Source of the DNA: Arsenicicoccus cauae
GTDB lineage: Bacteria > Actinomycetota > Actinomycetes > Actinomycetales > Dermatophilaceae
Reading direction: 5' to 3'
Length of the DNA: 64,000 bases
Assembly: GCF_009707125.1 (NCBI RefSeq)
Contig: NZ_WLVL01000040.1
Span: forward strand, 1-64,000
Both the position numbers and the translations under genes were made by a program. A model generated the notes under the pieces. That model ran no database searches. It worked only from the letters and a program-made list of their open reading frames with translations, and had not been told where the DNA came from. Position 1 is the stretch's first letter. Each line of letters begins with the position of its first letter. Of the stretch, positions 25,850 to 34,473 are shown piece after piece.

Positions 25850-26710
25850 TCAGCGGACGCGGGTGAGCGACAGGACGCACGAGTCGCCGACGCGGCGATA
25901 GCCGACGCGCTGGTAGAGGCGGTTGGACGCGGGCGAGTCCAGGTCGGTGTAGAGCAGGCACCGGTGGCCGGCGCGCCGCTGGCGGGCGCTGACCGCGGCG
26001 ACGGTGGTGGCGGCATACCCCTGCCCGCGCTCCTCGGGCGGGGTGTAGACCCACGAGATCCGCGAGACCCCGCCGTGCGGACGCGACGCGTGGGCCATCG
26101 AGACGGCCCCGCCAGCGGCCTCCCAGACCTGCATGTCGCCGCGTGCGACCCACTGCTGCAACGGGAACCGCGGTGGCGCCTCCGTGCCGGTCTCGTCGAG
26201 GTAGGCCCGGGCCCAGGCGTCGAGCAGGGGGATGTCGGACTCGCGCGCCGGTCGCAGCTCGCCGGGGACGCCCTCGGGGTGGCGTGGTGGGCGCGGGAGG
26301 TCGTGCATGCCCTCGCGGCGCACCACGCGGATGTGCCCGCCGGTCTCGAAGGCGAGGGTCTCGGCGAACGCGAGTGCCCCGGTCACCAGCCCGCCGATCC
26401 GCTCGACCTGCAACCCGTCGGTCAGCACCCGGCGGGCGAACGCGCGCGCGACGTGGGTGTCGACCGTCGCCACGTGGAAGGGCCGCGGGGGTGTGTGCAT
26501 CGCGAGGGCGGTGACCCGGCCGTCGCGCTTGGCCCAGTACCACCGCGCGTCGGGGTAGTCCGCGGGGGACTCCAGCGCGTGGGCGAGCGTGGTCGCCACG
26601 ACCGAGTGGATCACCGGGGCGGCCGCGACGCGGGGCGCCGACACCTGCTGGAAGTCACGACCAGCGGTGGTGCGCGCCACCGTGATGCCCTTCGTCGTGC
26701 CCCGCTGCAT
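25850..26710 (-). CDS. GNAT acetyltransferase with N-terminal extension, paralogue A
   Basis: This 286-aa protein has an ill-defined N-terminal half (about 1-140, VIHSVVATTLAHALE, ALAMHTPPRPFHVAT) and a C-terminal GNAT domain. The latter reads LRPARESDIPLLDAWARAYL, VSRISWVYTPPEERGQGYA (acetyl-CoA loop) and YTDLDSPASNRLYQRVGYRRV. The half-and-half layout resembles the FR47-like/Gcn5 C-terminal group. It is closely paralogous to the next gene upstream (ISG/ISW-VYTPP vs ISGVWTPP; NRLYQRVGYRRVGDS vs NGIYQALGYRRIGDS). ATG 26710 is preferred over GTG 26719 because homology with the paralogue begins shortly after. Substrate unknown. Confidence 0.85.
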   Translation of the reverse strand: MQRGTTKGITVARTTAGRDFQQVSAPRVAAAPVIHSVVATTLAHALESPADYPDARWYWAKRDGRVTALAMHTPPRPFHVATVDTHVARAFARRVLTDGLQVERIGGLVTGALAFAETLAFETGGHIRVVRREGMHDLPRPPRHPEGVPGELRPARESDIPLLDAWARAYLDETGTEAPPRFPLQQWVARGDMQVWEAAGGAVSMAHASRPHGGVSRISWVYTPPEERGQGYAATTVAAVSARQRRAGHRCLLYTDLDSPASNRLYQRVGYRRVGDSCVLSLTRVR

Positions 26711-26750
26711 GAGGGCCACTGTGTCACGTGACCGCGGCGGCCGCCCACCC

Positions 26751-27614
26751 TCAGCCGGAGCGCTCGCTGGTGAAGGCGAGGGTCACGCTGTCCCCGATCC
26801 GGCGGTAGCCGAGCGCCTGGTAGATGCCGTTGCTCGAGGGGTTGGCGAGGTCGGTGAGGAGCATGCACCGCAGGCCGAGCTGCTGCTGGTGCCGTGACCA
26901 CGTGGCGACCACGGCGCTGGCGTAGCCCCGTCCTCGTTCGCCCGGGGGCGTCCACACCCCGCTGATCCGGGTGACCCCGCCGGACGGCGCCGTGGCGTAG
27001 CACATCGACACCGGTCGGCCGTCCACCTCCCACACCGCGGTGCGGCCCTCGAGGACGTGCGGCGAGGGGTCCGGGGCCGGCGGGGCGCTCGGCCCGTGCG
27101 TCTCGCGGTGGAAGTCCTGCAGCCAGCCGCGGACAAGGTCCAGGTCTGCCGGGATGGCGGCCCGCAGCCCTCCCGCGACGGCGAAGGGCAGGCGCGCCGG
27201 TCGGGGCAGGTCGTACATCCCGAGGTCCATCACGACGTCGGCGTCGAGGTCCTTCTCGGCGCACCACCAGTCGCTGAACGCGACTGCCCCGTCGCGCAGC
27301 CCGCCGACGCCGTCCACGGGACGCCCCCGGTCCGCGAGCTCGCGGGCGACCGCGACGGCCAGCACCGGCGAGGAGAGCGGCAGGTGCGGGGGATACGGGG
27401 GCGTGTGCATGGCCACCCCGACGACCCGGGCGCCTCGTCGTAGCTCGATCCACCACGGGTCGGGGATCCGCCCCGGGTGGCGCCGGGCCAGCAGCACGTT
27501 GCTGGCGAGGATCGAGTGCACGACGGGCTCGGACTCCAGGAGGTCCCCCGCGTCGCGGAGGAACTCGTCGGGGTCGCCGGTGACGTGGACGGTGATGGGG
27601 CCGGGGTGCGCCAT
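26751..27614 (-). CDS. GNAT acetyltransferase with N-terminal extension, paralogue B
   Basis: The 287-aa product has the same architecture as its downstream neighbour: an N-terminal half with VVHSILASNVLLARRHPGR and VGVAMHTPPYPPHLPL, then a GNAT domain with VTRISGVWTPPGERGRGYAS and LANPSSNGIYQALGYRRIG. The 40-bp gap and shared strand indicate one transcript and tandem duplication. ATG 27614 has GAGAGGG upstream. The LysR-type gene ends 18 bp before it on the same strand, so all three may be co-transcribed. Confidence 0.85.
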   Translation of the reverse strand: MAHPGPITVHVTGDPDEFLRDAGDLLESEPVVHSILASNVLLARRHPGRIPDPWWIELRRGARVVGVAMHTPPYPPHLPLSSPVLAVAVARELADRGRPVDGVGGLRDGAVAFSDWWCAEKDLDADVVMDLGMYDLPRPARLPFAVAGGLRAAIPADLDLVRGWLQDFHRETHGPSAPPAPDPSPHVLEGRTAVWEVDGRPVSMCYATAPSGGVTRISGVWTPPGERGRGYASAVVATWSRHQQQLGLRCMLLTDLANPSSNGIYQALGYRRIGDSVTLAFTSERSG

Positions 27615-27632
27615 GGGACCCACCCTCTCAGG

Positions 27633-28529
27633 TCAGGGGAGAGGTGCGCGCCCGGTCCGCGCGGCGATCGACACGAGGTCGGCGGCGGCACCTCGCAGCG
27701 GGTCGCGGCGCCATACGGCCCGGAGCTGTCTCTCGAGGGTGAAGCCCTCGGTCGGCACGACGGCCAGGTGGCCGTCGTGCACGGCGTCGGCGACGGCCAG
27801 CAGGCTGAGGACGGCGGGGGCGGTCCCGGTGACGGCGCTCGCCCGCACGGCCGCGTTGCTCGACAGCTCCAGCGCCGGGCGGCACGGCTCGAGCGGGGCG
27901 AGAGCCGCGTCGAGGGCCTCGCGGGTCCCCGAGCCGCGCTCGCGGGTGACGAGCGGGGTGCCGGCCAGCTCGGCGGCGCCGACGGGAGAGGTGCGGTCCA
28001 TCCACGGGTGGTCCACCCCGATGACGAGGGCGAGCTCGTCTCGCGCGACCACCGTGCTGGGTAGGTCTGCGGCGGGTTCGGGCCCCTCGACGAAGCCCAG
28101 CTCCACCACCCCGCGGCGGACCTGGTCGACGACCACGGTGGAGTTGGCGACGGTCATGCTGGCGAGCAGCCGGGGGTGGCGGCGGCGCAGCTCGGTCAGC
28201 CAGGTGGGGGCGAGGTGCTCGGCGACGGTCAGGGACGCGGCGAGCCGCAGCTCGGGGATGGTCTGTCCCTGGAGCGCGTCGATGGCCCGCTCGAGGCGGC
28301 GGGTGGCGGCCAGGATCTCGCGGGCATGCTCCACGAGCATGACCCCGACCGGCGTGAGCTGCGCGCCCTGCGGGCGGCGGACGACGACGCGCTGCTGCAG
28401 GTCCCGCTCGAGCCTCGCGACCAGGCGCGAGGCGTTGGGCTGGGCCATGCCGACGGCGCGGGCACCGGCACCGAGGCTGCCCTCGTCGTGCACGGCGACG
28501 AGCAGCTCGAGGGCCTTGAGGTCGGGCAT
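27633..28529 (-). CDS. LysR-family transcriptional regulator (CysL/YeiE-like context)
   Basis: A 298-aa LysR regulator. The winged helix-turn-helix is at residues ~1-60 (LKALELLVAVHDEGSLGAGA, QPNASRLVARLERDL), followed by a linker helix and a substrate-binding domain of type 2 periplasmic fold (ELRLAASLTVAEHLAP onward; VTRERGSGTREALD). LysR genes of this type next to YeiH/YeiE loci respond to sulfite or related anions in other bacteria. Here the gene is divergent from a YeiH exporter. A perfect 23-bp palindrome starts nine bases upstream of its ATG. Confidence 0.92.
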   Translation of the reverse strand: MPDLKALELLVAVHDEGSLGAGARAVGMAQPNASRLVARLERDLQQRVVVRRPQGAQLTPVGVMLVEHAREILAATRRLERAIDALQGQTIPELRLAASLTVAEHLAPTWLTELRRRHPRLLASMTVANSTVVVDQVRRGVVELGFVEGPEPAADLPSTVVARDELALVIGVDHPWMDRTSPVGAAELAGTPLVTRERGSGTREALDAALAPLEPCRPALELSSNAAVRASAVTGTAPAVLSLLAVADAVHDGHLAVVPTEGFTLERQLRAVWRRDPLRGAAADLVSIAARTGRAPLP

Positions 28530-28537
28530 CACCCCCA

Positions 28538-28560
28538 CGTCATATCACGCTGATATGACG
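28538..28560. promoter_or_regulatory. Perfect palindrome, LysR-type operator
   Basis: CGTCATATCA at 28538-28547 and TGATATGACG at 28551-28560 are exact inverted repeats around CGC. The site is AT-rich against a high-GC background. It contains a T-N11-A core as expected for LysR boxes. It lies between the regulator and the YeiH gene and is probably shared. Confidence 0.8.
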
Positions 28561-28614
28561 GGGTGCAGCGCTGGGGGCTGCCGCTCACCCGTCCGCGCGG
28601 GGGAGGGTGGCACC

Positions 28615-29673
28615 ATGACCACCGCAGCGAGCCGCGCCACCCCGGCGGCCACCCCCGCCGGACGCCCACCCCGCGTCAGCCCCGCTCGACCGCTACCCGG
28701 GCTCGCTCTCTGCGCGGTCGCGGTCGCGCTGGCGCTCCTGGTCAACCACGTCGCCCCCGTGATGTCCCCGCTGCTCGTCGCGATCCTGCTCGGCGCCATC
28801 CTGGCCAACGCCGTGCCCCTGCCGGCCACGCTCGCGCCCGGGCTGGCCGTCGCCGCCAAGCCCCTGCTGCGTGCCGGGATCGTGCTGCTCGGCCTGCAGG
28901 TCGTGCTGGGGCAGATCCTCGGGCTCGGCTGGGGGATGATCGCCGTGGTCGTCGCCGTGGTGGGGCTCGGGATCGCGTCGACGCTCGGGTATGGACGGCT
29001 CCTCGGGGTCCCGGCCGGGCTCACGCTGCTCGTGGCCTGCGGCTTCTCCATCTGCGGCGCCGCCGCCGTGGCCGCTGTCGACGGGGTCGTGGACGCCGAC
29101 GAGGAGGACGTCGCGACCGCCGTCGCCCTGGTCGTCGTGTGCGGCACCGTGATGATCCCCGTCGTCCCGCTGCTCGTCGGCGCCCTCGGCCTGAGCCCGT
29201 ATGCCGGAGGTCTGTGGGCCGGCGGCTCGATCCACGAGGTCGCCCAGGTCGTGGCCGCGGGCGGCGCCCTCGGGGGAGGCGCGCTCGCGGCCGCCGTCGT
29301 CGTCAAGCTCACCCGGGTCCTGATGCTCGCTCCCGTCATGGCGGCGATCTCCTGGCGGCGACGCCGGGCGCTGGCCGCGGACGTGTCGGCGGTCGGGTCC
29401 GGCGGCGGTCGGCTGCCGCCGCTCGTGCCGGCGTTCGTCCTGGGGTTCGTGGCGATGGTGGTCGTCCGGTCCGTCCTGCCGCTGCCCGCCCCGGTGCTGG
29501 ACGGCGCTCGCCTGCTGCAGACGATGCTGCTCACGGCGGCGATGTTCGCCCTCGGGTGCGGCGTCCGGCTCGCGCTCGTGAGGCAGGTCGGTGCCCGGCC
29601 GTTCGTGCTGGCGGCGCTGTCGACCGTGACGGTGGCGCTGGTCTGCCTCGCCGGCGTCACCCTCACCACCTGA
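28615..29673 (+). CDS. yeiH: YeiH-family putative sulfate/anion exporter
   Basis: This 352-aa membrane protein has about ten hydrophobic segments and matches the YeiH (UPF0324) family. Marks are LLVAILLGAILANAVPLP, LRAGIVLLGLQVVLGQIL, the CGFSICGAAAVAAV motif and GGSIHEVAQVVAAG. Family members are annotated as putative sulfate exporters and are often induced by LysR proteins. ATG 28615 follows GGAGGGTGG with suitable spacing. The palindrome at 28538-28560 sits in its upstream region. Confidence 0.92.
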   Translation: MTTAASRATPAATPAGRPPRVSPARPLPGLALCAVAVALALLVNHVAPVMSPLLVAILLGAILANAVPLPATLAPGLAVAAKPLLRAGIVLLGLQVVLGQILGLGWGMIAVVVAVVGLGIASTLGYGRLLGVPAGLTLLVACGFSICGAAAVAAVDGVVDADEEDVATAVALVVVCGTVMIPVVPLLVGALGLSPYAGGLWAGGSIHEVAQVVAAGGALGGGALAAAVVVKLTRVLMLAPVMAAISWRRRRALAADVSAVGSGGGRLPPLVPAFVLGFVAMVVVRSVLPLPAPVLDGARLLQTMLLTAAMFALGCGVRLALVRQVGARPFVLAALSTVTVALVCLAGVTLTT

Positions 29674-29925
29674 CCGGCCCACCACACCAGCGGCGACCGG
29701 CGACCAGGCATCGGGGGAGGACCTCGCCCCAGGCGGCTGTGCGTGGTGAGAGGGCGGTGTTGGTTGTCCACGGCACGGTGGAGGAGCCGTTCGTGCCCTC
29801 TCAGGCTCCGGCGGACGAGGGAGCAGGTGTGGCTGGGTGCCGTTGCCGCGTCGAGCCTGGCAGAGCCGCGCCGCCCGGCGGCCGCCTCACGAGGGCGGGC
29901 GCGGTCGTCATACACAATGGGCCGT

Positions 29926-31152
29926 ATGCCGAGCGCCTTGCCCGATGGTCAGCCCGCCCCCTCCGACGGCTCGCTCCCGAGCACCGCGCTGGACCGTCTG
30001 GGGCTGGGCCCGTTCGGGATCTACGTGCACGTGCCGTTCTGCCGGGTCCGTTGCGGCTACTGCGACTTCAATACCTACACGCTGACCGAGCTCGGCACGC
30101 CGGGCGCGAGCGTCGCGTCCTACGCCGACACCGTCCTGGCCGAGCTGGACCTCGCCAAGCGGGTGCTCGGCGAGGACGCGCCGGCCGTCGAGACGGTGTT
30201 CGTCGGCGGCGGCACCCCCACGATGCTCGCGGCCGAGGACCTCGCCCGGATCGTCGAGGGCATCGGCGAGCGGTTCGGCTACGCCGGCGACGTCGAGATC
30301 ACGACCGAGGCCAACCCCGACACCGTGGACGAGCACTACCTGGACTGGATCGCCGCCCGGGGGTTCTCGCGGGTCAGCCTCGGCATGCAGTCCGCCGTCC
30401 CGCACGTCCTGCGGACCCTCGACCGCACCCACGACCCCCTCAACGTCGAGCGTGCCGTCAAGGGCGCCCGCGAGCACGGGCTCGACGTGTCGCTCGACCT
30501 GATCTACGGCACTCCCGGCGAGTCGCTGGAGGACTGGCGCACCTCGCTGGAGACCGCCATCGCGCTCGAGCCCGACCACGTCTCGGCGTACGCCCTGGTG
30601 GTCGAGGAGGGCACCAGGATGGCGGCCCAGGTGCGACGCGGCGAGATCGCGCTGCCGAGCGACGACGACGAGGCCGACAAGTACGAGCTGGCCGACGGGC
30701 TCCTGCAGGCGGCTGGCTACGGGTGGTACGAGGTCTCGAACTGGGCCCGGGGCGAGGATCACCGGTGTCGGCACAACATCGGCTACTGGAGCGACGGGGA
30801 CTGGTGGGGTGCCGGGCCGGGCGCGCACAGCCACGTGGGCGGCGTCCGCTGGTGGAACGTCAAGCACCCGAGCGCCTATGCCGCGCGCCTGGGCGCTGGC
30901 GAGTCACCCGCGGCGGCCCGCGAGCTCCTCAGCGCCGAGCAGCAGTACGACGAGCGGGTGCTGCTCGGCGTGCGGCTGGTGGACGGGCTCCCGGTCGACG
31001 AGCTGGACGAGCCCGGCCAGGAGGCGGTGGCGGGGCTGATCGCCGACGGTCTCGTCGACGGGGGTGCGGCCCTGCGCGACCGCCACCTGGTGCTCACGCT
31101 GCGCGGACGCCTGCTGGCGGACACCGTGGTGCGCCGCCTCCTCGGCGTGTGA
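29926..31152 (+). CDS. hemW: Radical SAM HemW (coproporphyrinogen oxidase-like, heme chaperone)
   Basis: HemW is a radical SAM protein that binds heme and is thought to deliver it to respiratory enzymes. It was long annotated as oxygen-independent coproporphyrinogen oxidase. The cluster motif is HVPFCRVRCGYCDFNTY (Cys-X3-Cys-X2-Cys, without the fourth Cys that true HemN has). VETVFVGGGTPTML, SLGMQSAVPHVL and YEVSNWARGEDHRCRHN follow. The 408-aa length fits. Start ATG 29926 gives the family's MPSALPDG; ATG 29917 is three codons upstream. Neither has a strong ribosome binding site. The 29674-29925 gap shows no gene. Confidence 0.93.
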   Translation: MPSALPDGQPAPSDGSLPSTALDRLGLGPFGIYVHVPFCRVRCGYCDFNTYTLTELGTPGASVASYADTVLAELDLAKRVLGEDAPAVETVFVGGGTPTMLAAEDLARIVEGIGERFGYAGDVEITTEANPDTVDEHYLDWIAARGFSRVSLGMQSAVPHVLRTLDRTHDPLNVERAVKGAREHGLDVSLDLIYGTPGESLEDWRTSLETAIALEPDHVSAYALVVEEGTRMAAQVRRGEIALPSDDDEADKYELADGLLQAAGYGWYEVSNWARGEDHRCRHNIGYWSDGDWWGAGPGAHSHVGGVRWWNVKHPSAYAARLGAGESPAAARELLSAEQQYDERVLLGVRLVDGLPVDELDEPGQEAVAGLIADGLVDGGAALRDRHLVLTLRGRLLADTVVRRLLGV

Positions 31153-31203
31153 CTGCCAGCGAGACGGGGACCGGCACTGTGCACGTCGAGGCACAGTCCT
31201 GCC

Positions 31204-31331
31204 ATGGAGCTGACCATCAGCGAGGCGCGCACCTGGCCGACGTCGTGATGCGCGCCGAGTCCGGCGAGGACGTGACGATCACCCCCCGAGTGCCTCCACC
31301 GCGAGGCCCTGGTGAGTGGCGGGACGGCTGA
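31204..31331 (+). pseudogene. Phd/YefM-type antitoxin remnant
   Basis: ATG 31204 begins MELTISEART, the classic N-terminus of Phd-type antitoxins. That frame stops after about 14 codons, while a second frame continues the expected sequence (LADVVMRAESGEDVTIT). This fits a frameshift near 31225-31232. After VTIT, where a family member would read R.G.PVA, the sequence is unrecognisable and stops at 31331. No toxin gene is present. It is most simply a decayed toxin-antitoxin locus between hemW and a membrane-protein gene. Confidence 0.65.
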
Positions 31332-31450
31332 GGCCGGTCCGGCCAGGGTGGGATCAGGGTCCGGTCAGGGTGGGTTCGGAGGGCCGGCAGGGATCCGACC
31401 TGGGCAGACTGGAGTCCGAAGGGTCGAGCGGCAGGCCGCCGCGTCGAGAA

Positions 31451-31498
31451 CGAACCACATCGGGCACGAACCACATCGAGCACGAACCACACGGAGGG
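31451..31498 (+). repeat. Three tandem 16-bp repeats upstream of DUF4870 gene
   Basis: CGAACCACATCGGGCA, CGAACCACATCGAGCA and CGAACCACACGGAGGG follow each other exactly at 31451-31498. The third copy has drifted so that it supplies the GGAGGGG ribosome binding site of the next gene. The repeat could bind a regulator or be slippage. Confidence 0.75.
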
Positions 31499-31502
31499 GA
31501 CC

Positions 31503-32015
31503 ATGAGCACCGACGACCAGCACCGCAACGACCGCGAGATCCCGAGCTACCCGCAGGCCGGCCCGGGCGGTCAGGGCGCGAGCCCGCAGGGCAGCTACCA
31601 GCAGGGCGGTCACCCGCAGCAGGGCCAGCCGGTCTACGGCAACAACGCGCCGCTGAACCCGGAGTACGAGCGGCAGCTCGTCTGCGCGGCCCACTGGTCG
31701 CCGATCGCGTCGGTGCTGCTCGGCGGCATGACCTTCTTCGGCCCGCTGATCGTCCTGCTCATGGGCGGCGGACGCAGCCGCGCGGTCCGGGAGCACGCGA
31801 TCGACGCGCTGAACTTCCAGATCACCGTCTGGATCGCCACGGTGGCGGTCATCCTCATCTCGCTGCCGCTCATGCTCGTGCTGGTCGGCTTCGTCACCAT
31901 CTGGCTGGCCGGCCTGATCCCGCTCGCGGCACTGGTCGTCCACGGGCTCGCGGCGATCAAGGTGGCGGCGGGTGAGCCCTACAGCTACCCGTTCACCTGG
32001 CGGATCATCAGGTAA
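31503..32015 (+). CDS. DUF4870 (Tic20-like) membrane protein
   Basis: The 170-aa protein starts with a Gln/Gly/Pro-rich disordered region (about 1-50). Three to four hydrophobic segments typical of DUF4870 follow ([57 protein letters not shown]), ending with [12 protein letters not shown], the family's hallmark tail. Function unknown. ATG 31503 is preceded by GGAGGGG. Its last codons overlap the end of nadC on the other strand by 8 bp. Confidence 0.93.
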   Translation: MSTDDQHRNDREIPSYPQAGPGGQGASPQGSYQQGGHPQQGQPVYGNNAPLNPEYERQLVCAAHWSPIASVLLGGMTFFGPLIVLLMGGGRSRAVREHAIDALNFQITVWIATVAVILISLPLMLVLVGFVTIWLAGLIPLAALVVHGLAAIKVAAGEPYSYPFTWRIIR

Positions 32016-32886
32016 CCGCCGGCGGCGCGTCGGGACCGATGTCGGGGTCGATGTCCAGGCCGATGTCGAGGACCGGCGCGCTGTGGGTGAGGCGGCCGAC
32101 CGAGATGAGGTCGACCCCCGCCTCGGCGATGGGCACGATCGTGGTGGCGTCGACCCCGCCCGAGGCCTCGGTGACCAGGCGCCCGTCGACGAGGCGGACC
32201 GCCTCCCGCAGCAGGTAGGGCGTCATGTTGTCGAGCAGCACCGCGTCGGCGCCCACCTCCAGCAGCTCCCGCAGCTGGTCCAGCGTGTCGACCTCGCACT
32301 CGACCTTGACCAGGTGACCGACCTCCGCGCGGACCCGCGTGACGGCGGCCGTGATCCCCCCGGCGACCGCCACGTGGTTGTCCTTGATCAGCACCGCGTC
32401 GTCCAGGCCGAAGCGGTGGTTGTCCCCGCCGCCGGCCCGCACCGCGTGCTTCTCGAGGGCGCGCAGCCCCGGCGTGGTCTTGCGGGTGCAGCACACGCGG
32501 GCCCGCGTGTGGGACACCGCGTCGGCGAGCTCGGCCGTCGCCGTGGCGATCCCGGACAGGTGGCCGAGGAGGTTGAGCGCGACGCGCTCCGCGGTGAGCA
32601 GCCCGCGTGCGGGGCCGGTGGCCTCGCCGATCACGTCGCCGGGCGCGACGCGGGACCCGTCGCCGCGGTCGATCCGGACCTCGATGCGCGGGTCGAGCAG
32701 GGTCCACGCCAGCCGGGCCAGGTCGGTGCCGGCCACGACGCCCGCGTCCCGGGCGACGAGCCGGACCGTCGTGGTGGCGTCCGGCGGGATGGTCGCGTCG
32801 GTGGTGAGATCGCCGGCGCGGCCGAGGTCCTCGAGCAGGGCGGCGCGGACGACGGGCTCGAGCAGGATGTCCGGCAGCGCTCTCAT
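32008..32886 (-). CDS. nadC: Nicotinate-nucleotide pyrophosphorylase (carboxylating)
   Basis: NadC converts quinolinate and PRPP to nicotinate mononucleotide, the third step of de novo NAD synthesis. The 292-aa protein shows [15 protein letters not shown], the substrate-binding [21 protein letters not shown] region split around 32440-32500, [12 protein letters not shown] and [10 protein letters not shown], and ends with [20 protein letters not shown]. The ATG overlaps the nadB stop (TCATGA on the plus strand), so it is coupled as last gene of nadABC. The C-terminal Asp/Pro tail ([12 protein letters not shown]) is an extra. Confidence 0.97.
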   Translation of the reverse strand: MRALPDILLEPVVRAALLEDLGRAGDLTTDATIPPDATTTVRLVARDAGVVAGTDLARLAWTLLDPRIEVRIDRGDGSRVAPGDVIGEATGPARGLLTAERVALNLLGHLSGIATATAELADAVSHTRARVCCTRKTTPGLRALEKHAVRAGGGDNHRFGLDDAVLIKDNHVAVAGGITAAVTRVRAEVGHLVKVECEVDTLDQLRELLEVGADAVLLDNMTPYLLREAVRLVDGRLVTEASGGVDATTIVPIAEAGVDLISVGRLTHSAPVLDIGLDIDPDIGPDAPPAVT

Positions 32887-34472
32887 GAGGCCTCCTTGTC
32901 GGTGAGGGTGGGGGTCGTGACGTCGGCGAGGGTGAGCAGGGTGTGCTGCGGCTCGCCGGTGGCGGGGTGGTCGGTGCGGGTGTGCGCACCACGGGACTCG
33001 GTGCGCTGCAGGGCGCCTCGGCAGACCAGGGCGGCGACGAGCGCGTCGTCGTCGTGCGCGGCCAGGGGAGCCAGTATGCCGAGGGCCCGCTGCAGCCCGG
33101 GGGCGTCGCGCAGGACGCCGGCGGCCGCCTCCAGCGTGGACCGGAGCAGCGCGAGATCGGTGGCCTGCGGGGCGGACCCGGCGCCGCGGGCGCTCGCGAT
33201 CAGGTCGCGGCGAGCGGCGGGCCCCACCTGCGGGCCGCCGGGGCGAGCGAGCTCGTCGCGCAGGGTCGCCGCGAGGCGCCGCGAGCAGACCGTCGCCTCC
33301 AGGAGGGAGTTGGAGGCGAGCCGGTTGGCCCCGTGCAGCCCGGTCGAGGCGCACTCGCCGACGGCCCACAGGCCGGGCACGGTGGTGCGACCCGCGGCGT
33401 CGACCAGCACCCCGCCCATGGCGTAGTGCGCGGCCGGCCGGACCGGCAGCAGGTCGACCGAAGGGTCCAGACCCGCTGCGCGACAGGCGGACTCGATCGC
33501 CGGGAAGTGGTCCCCGAAGCGCGGGCCCAGCGTGGCGCGCGCGTCCAGGCAGGTCGCGTGCCCTGCCTGGCGGGCCGCCCACAGGGCGCGGGCGACGACG
33601 TCGCGGGCGGCGAGGGGGTCGGTGACCGCCGGCGCCCCCGAAGCGGTGACGAGGGTGGCGCCCTCGCCCCGCACGGCCTCGGAGACGAGGGGCATCGGGT
33701 CCAGCCCGACGTCCAGGGCCGTGGGGTGGAACTGCACCAGCTCCACGTCGCGCACGACGGCGCCCGCGCGGACCGCGAGGGCGAGTCCCTGCCCGCGGGA
33801 CGCGAGCGGGTTGGTGGTGTGGGCGTAGAGGCCGCCGAGGCCACCCGTCGCCAGGATGACGGACCGGGTGGCGACCACGCGGCGCGGACCCGCGCCCTCG
33901 GCGAGCACCCCGGCCACCCCGTGGGCGTCGGTGAGCACACGCACGGCGCGTACGCCCTCGACGACGGTGACCGACGGCGTCCGCCGCGCCGCGGCGACGG
34001 CCACGCGGAGCAGCTCCGCGCCCGACCCGTCCCCCGCGGCGTGCAGCACGCGGCGGCGGCAGTGCGCTCCCTCCAGACCGAGTGCCAAGGCGCCGTCCGG
34101 CCCACGGTCGAGCCTCGCGCCGAGCGCCAGCAGCCACGAGATCGCCTCGGGCCCGGCGTCGGTCACCGAGCGGACCACCTCGGGGTCGCACAGGCCCGCG
34201 CCGGCGCGCAGGGTGTCCTCGGCGTGCAGCGCGGGGTCGTCGTCGGGCCCGACGGCCGCCGCGATGCCGCCCTGGGCCCACCCCGTCGAGGTGTCCACGC
34301 CGAGCGGTGCGGGGCTGATGACCGTGACGGGAACGGGGGACAGGGCGGTGGCGGCGAGCAGGCCCGCGAGCCCGGCCCCGACGACGACCGGGCCCTCGGC
34401 ATACGTGATCTCGAGGGTCCCGAGGGTCCCGAGGGTGCCGGGCGTGCTGAGCGTGGACGAGGAGGGGGCCAC
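32883..34472 (-). CDS. nadB: L-aspartate oxidase
   Basis: NadB oxidises aspartate to iminoaspartate with FAD. The 529-aa product has the dinucleotide-binding [16 protein letters not shown] (about 28-44), [43 protein letters not shown] and [15 protein letters not shown] long C-terminal domain follows. The extreme N-terminus contains a short (TLG)n repeat ([11 protein letters not shown]) encoded by 9-bp tandem repeats at about 34410-34440. That part is probably disordered and the true start could lie slightly downstream. It is the middle gene of nadABC, separated from the nadA stop by one base. Confidence 0.96.
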   Translation of the reverse strand: MAPSSSTLSTPGTLGTLGTLEITYAEGPVVVGAGLAGLLAATALSPVPVTVISPAPLGVDTSTGWAQGGIAAAVGPDDDPALHAEDTLRAGAGLCDPEVVRSVTDAGPEAISWLLALGARLDRGPDGALALGLEGAHCRRRVLHAAGDGSGAELLRVAVAAARRTPSVTVVEGVRAVRVLTDAHGVAGVLAEGAGPRRVVATRSVILATGGLGGLYAHTTNPLASRGQGLALAVRAGAVVRDVELVQFHPTALDVGLDPMPLVSEAVRGEGATLVTASGAPAVTDPLAARDVVARALWAARQAGHATCLDARATLGPRFGDHFPAIESACRAAGLDPSVDLLPVRPAAHYAMGGVLVDAAGRTTVPGLWAVGECASTGLHGANRLASNSLLEATVCSRRLAATLRDELARPGGPQVGPAARRDLIASARGAGSAPQATDLALLRSTLEAAAGVLRDAPGLQRALGILAPLAAHDDDALVAALVCRGALQRTESRGAHTRTDHPATGEPQHTLLTLADVTTPTLTDKEAS

Positions 34473-34473
34473 C

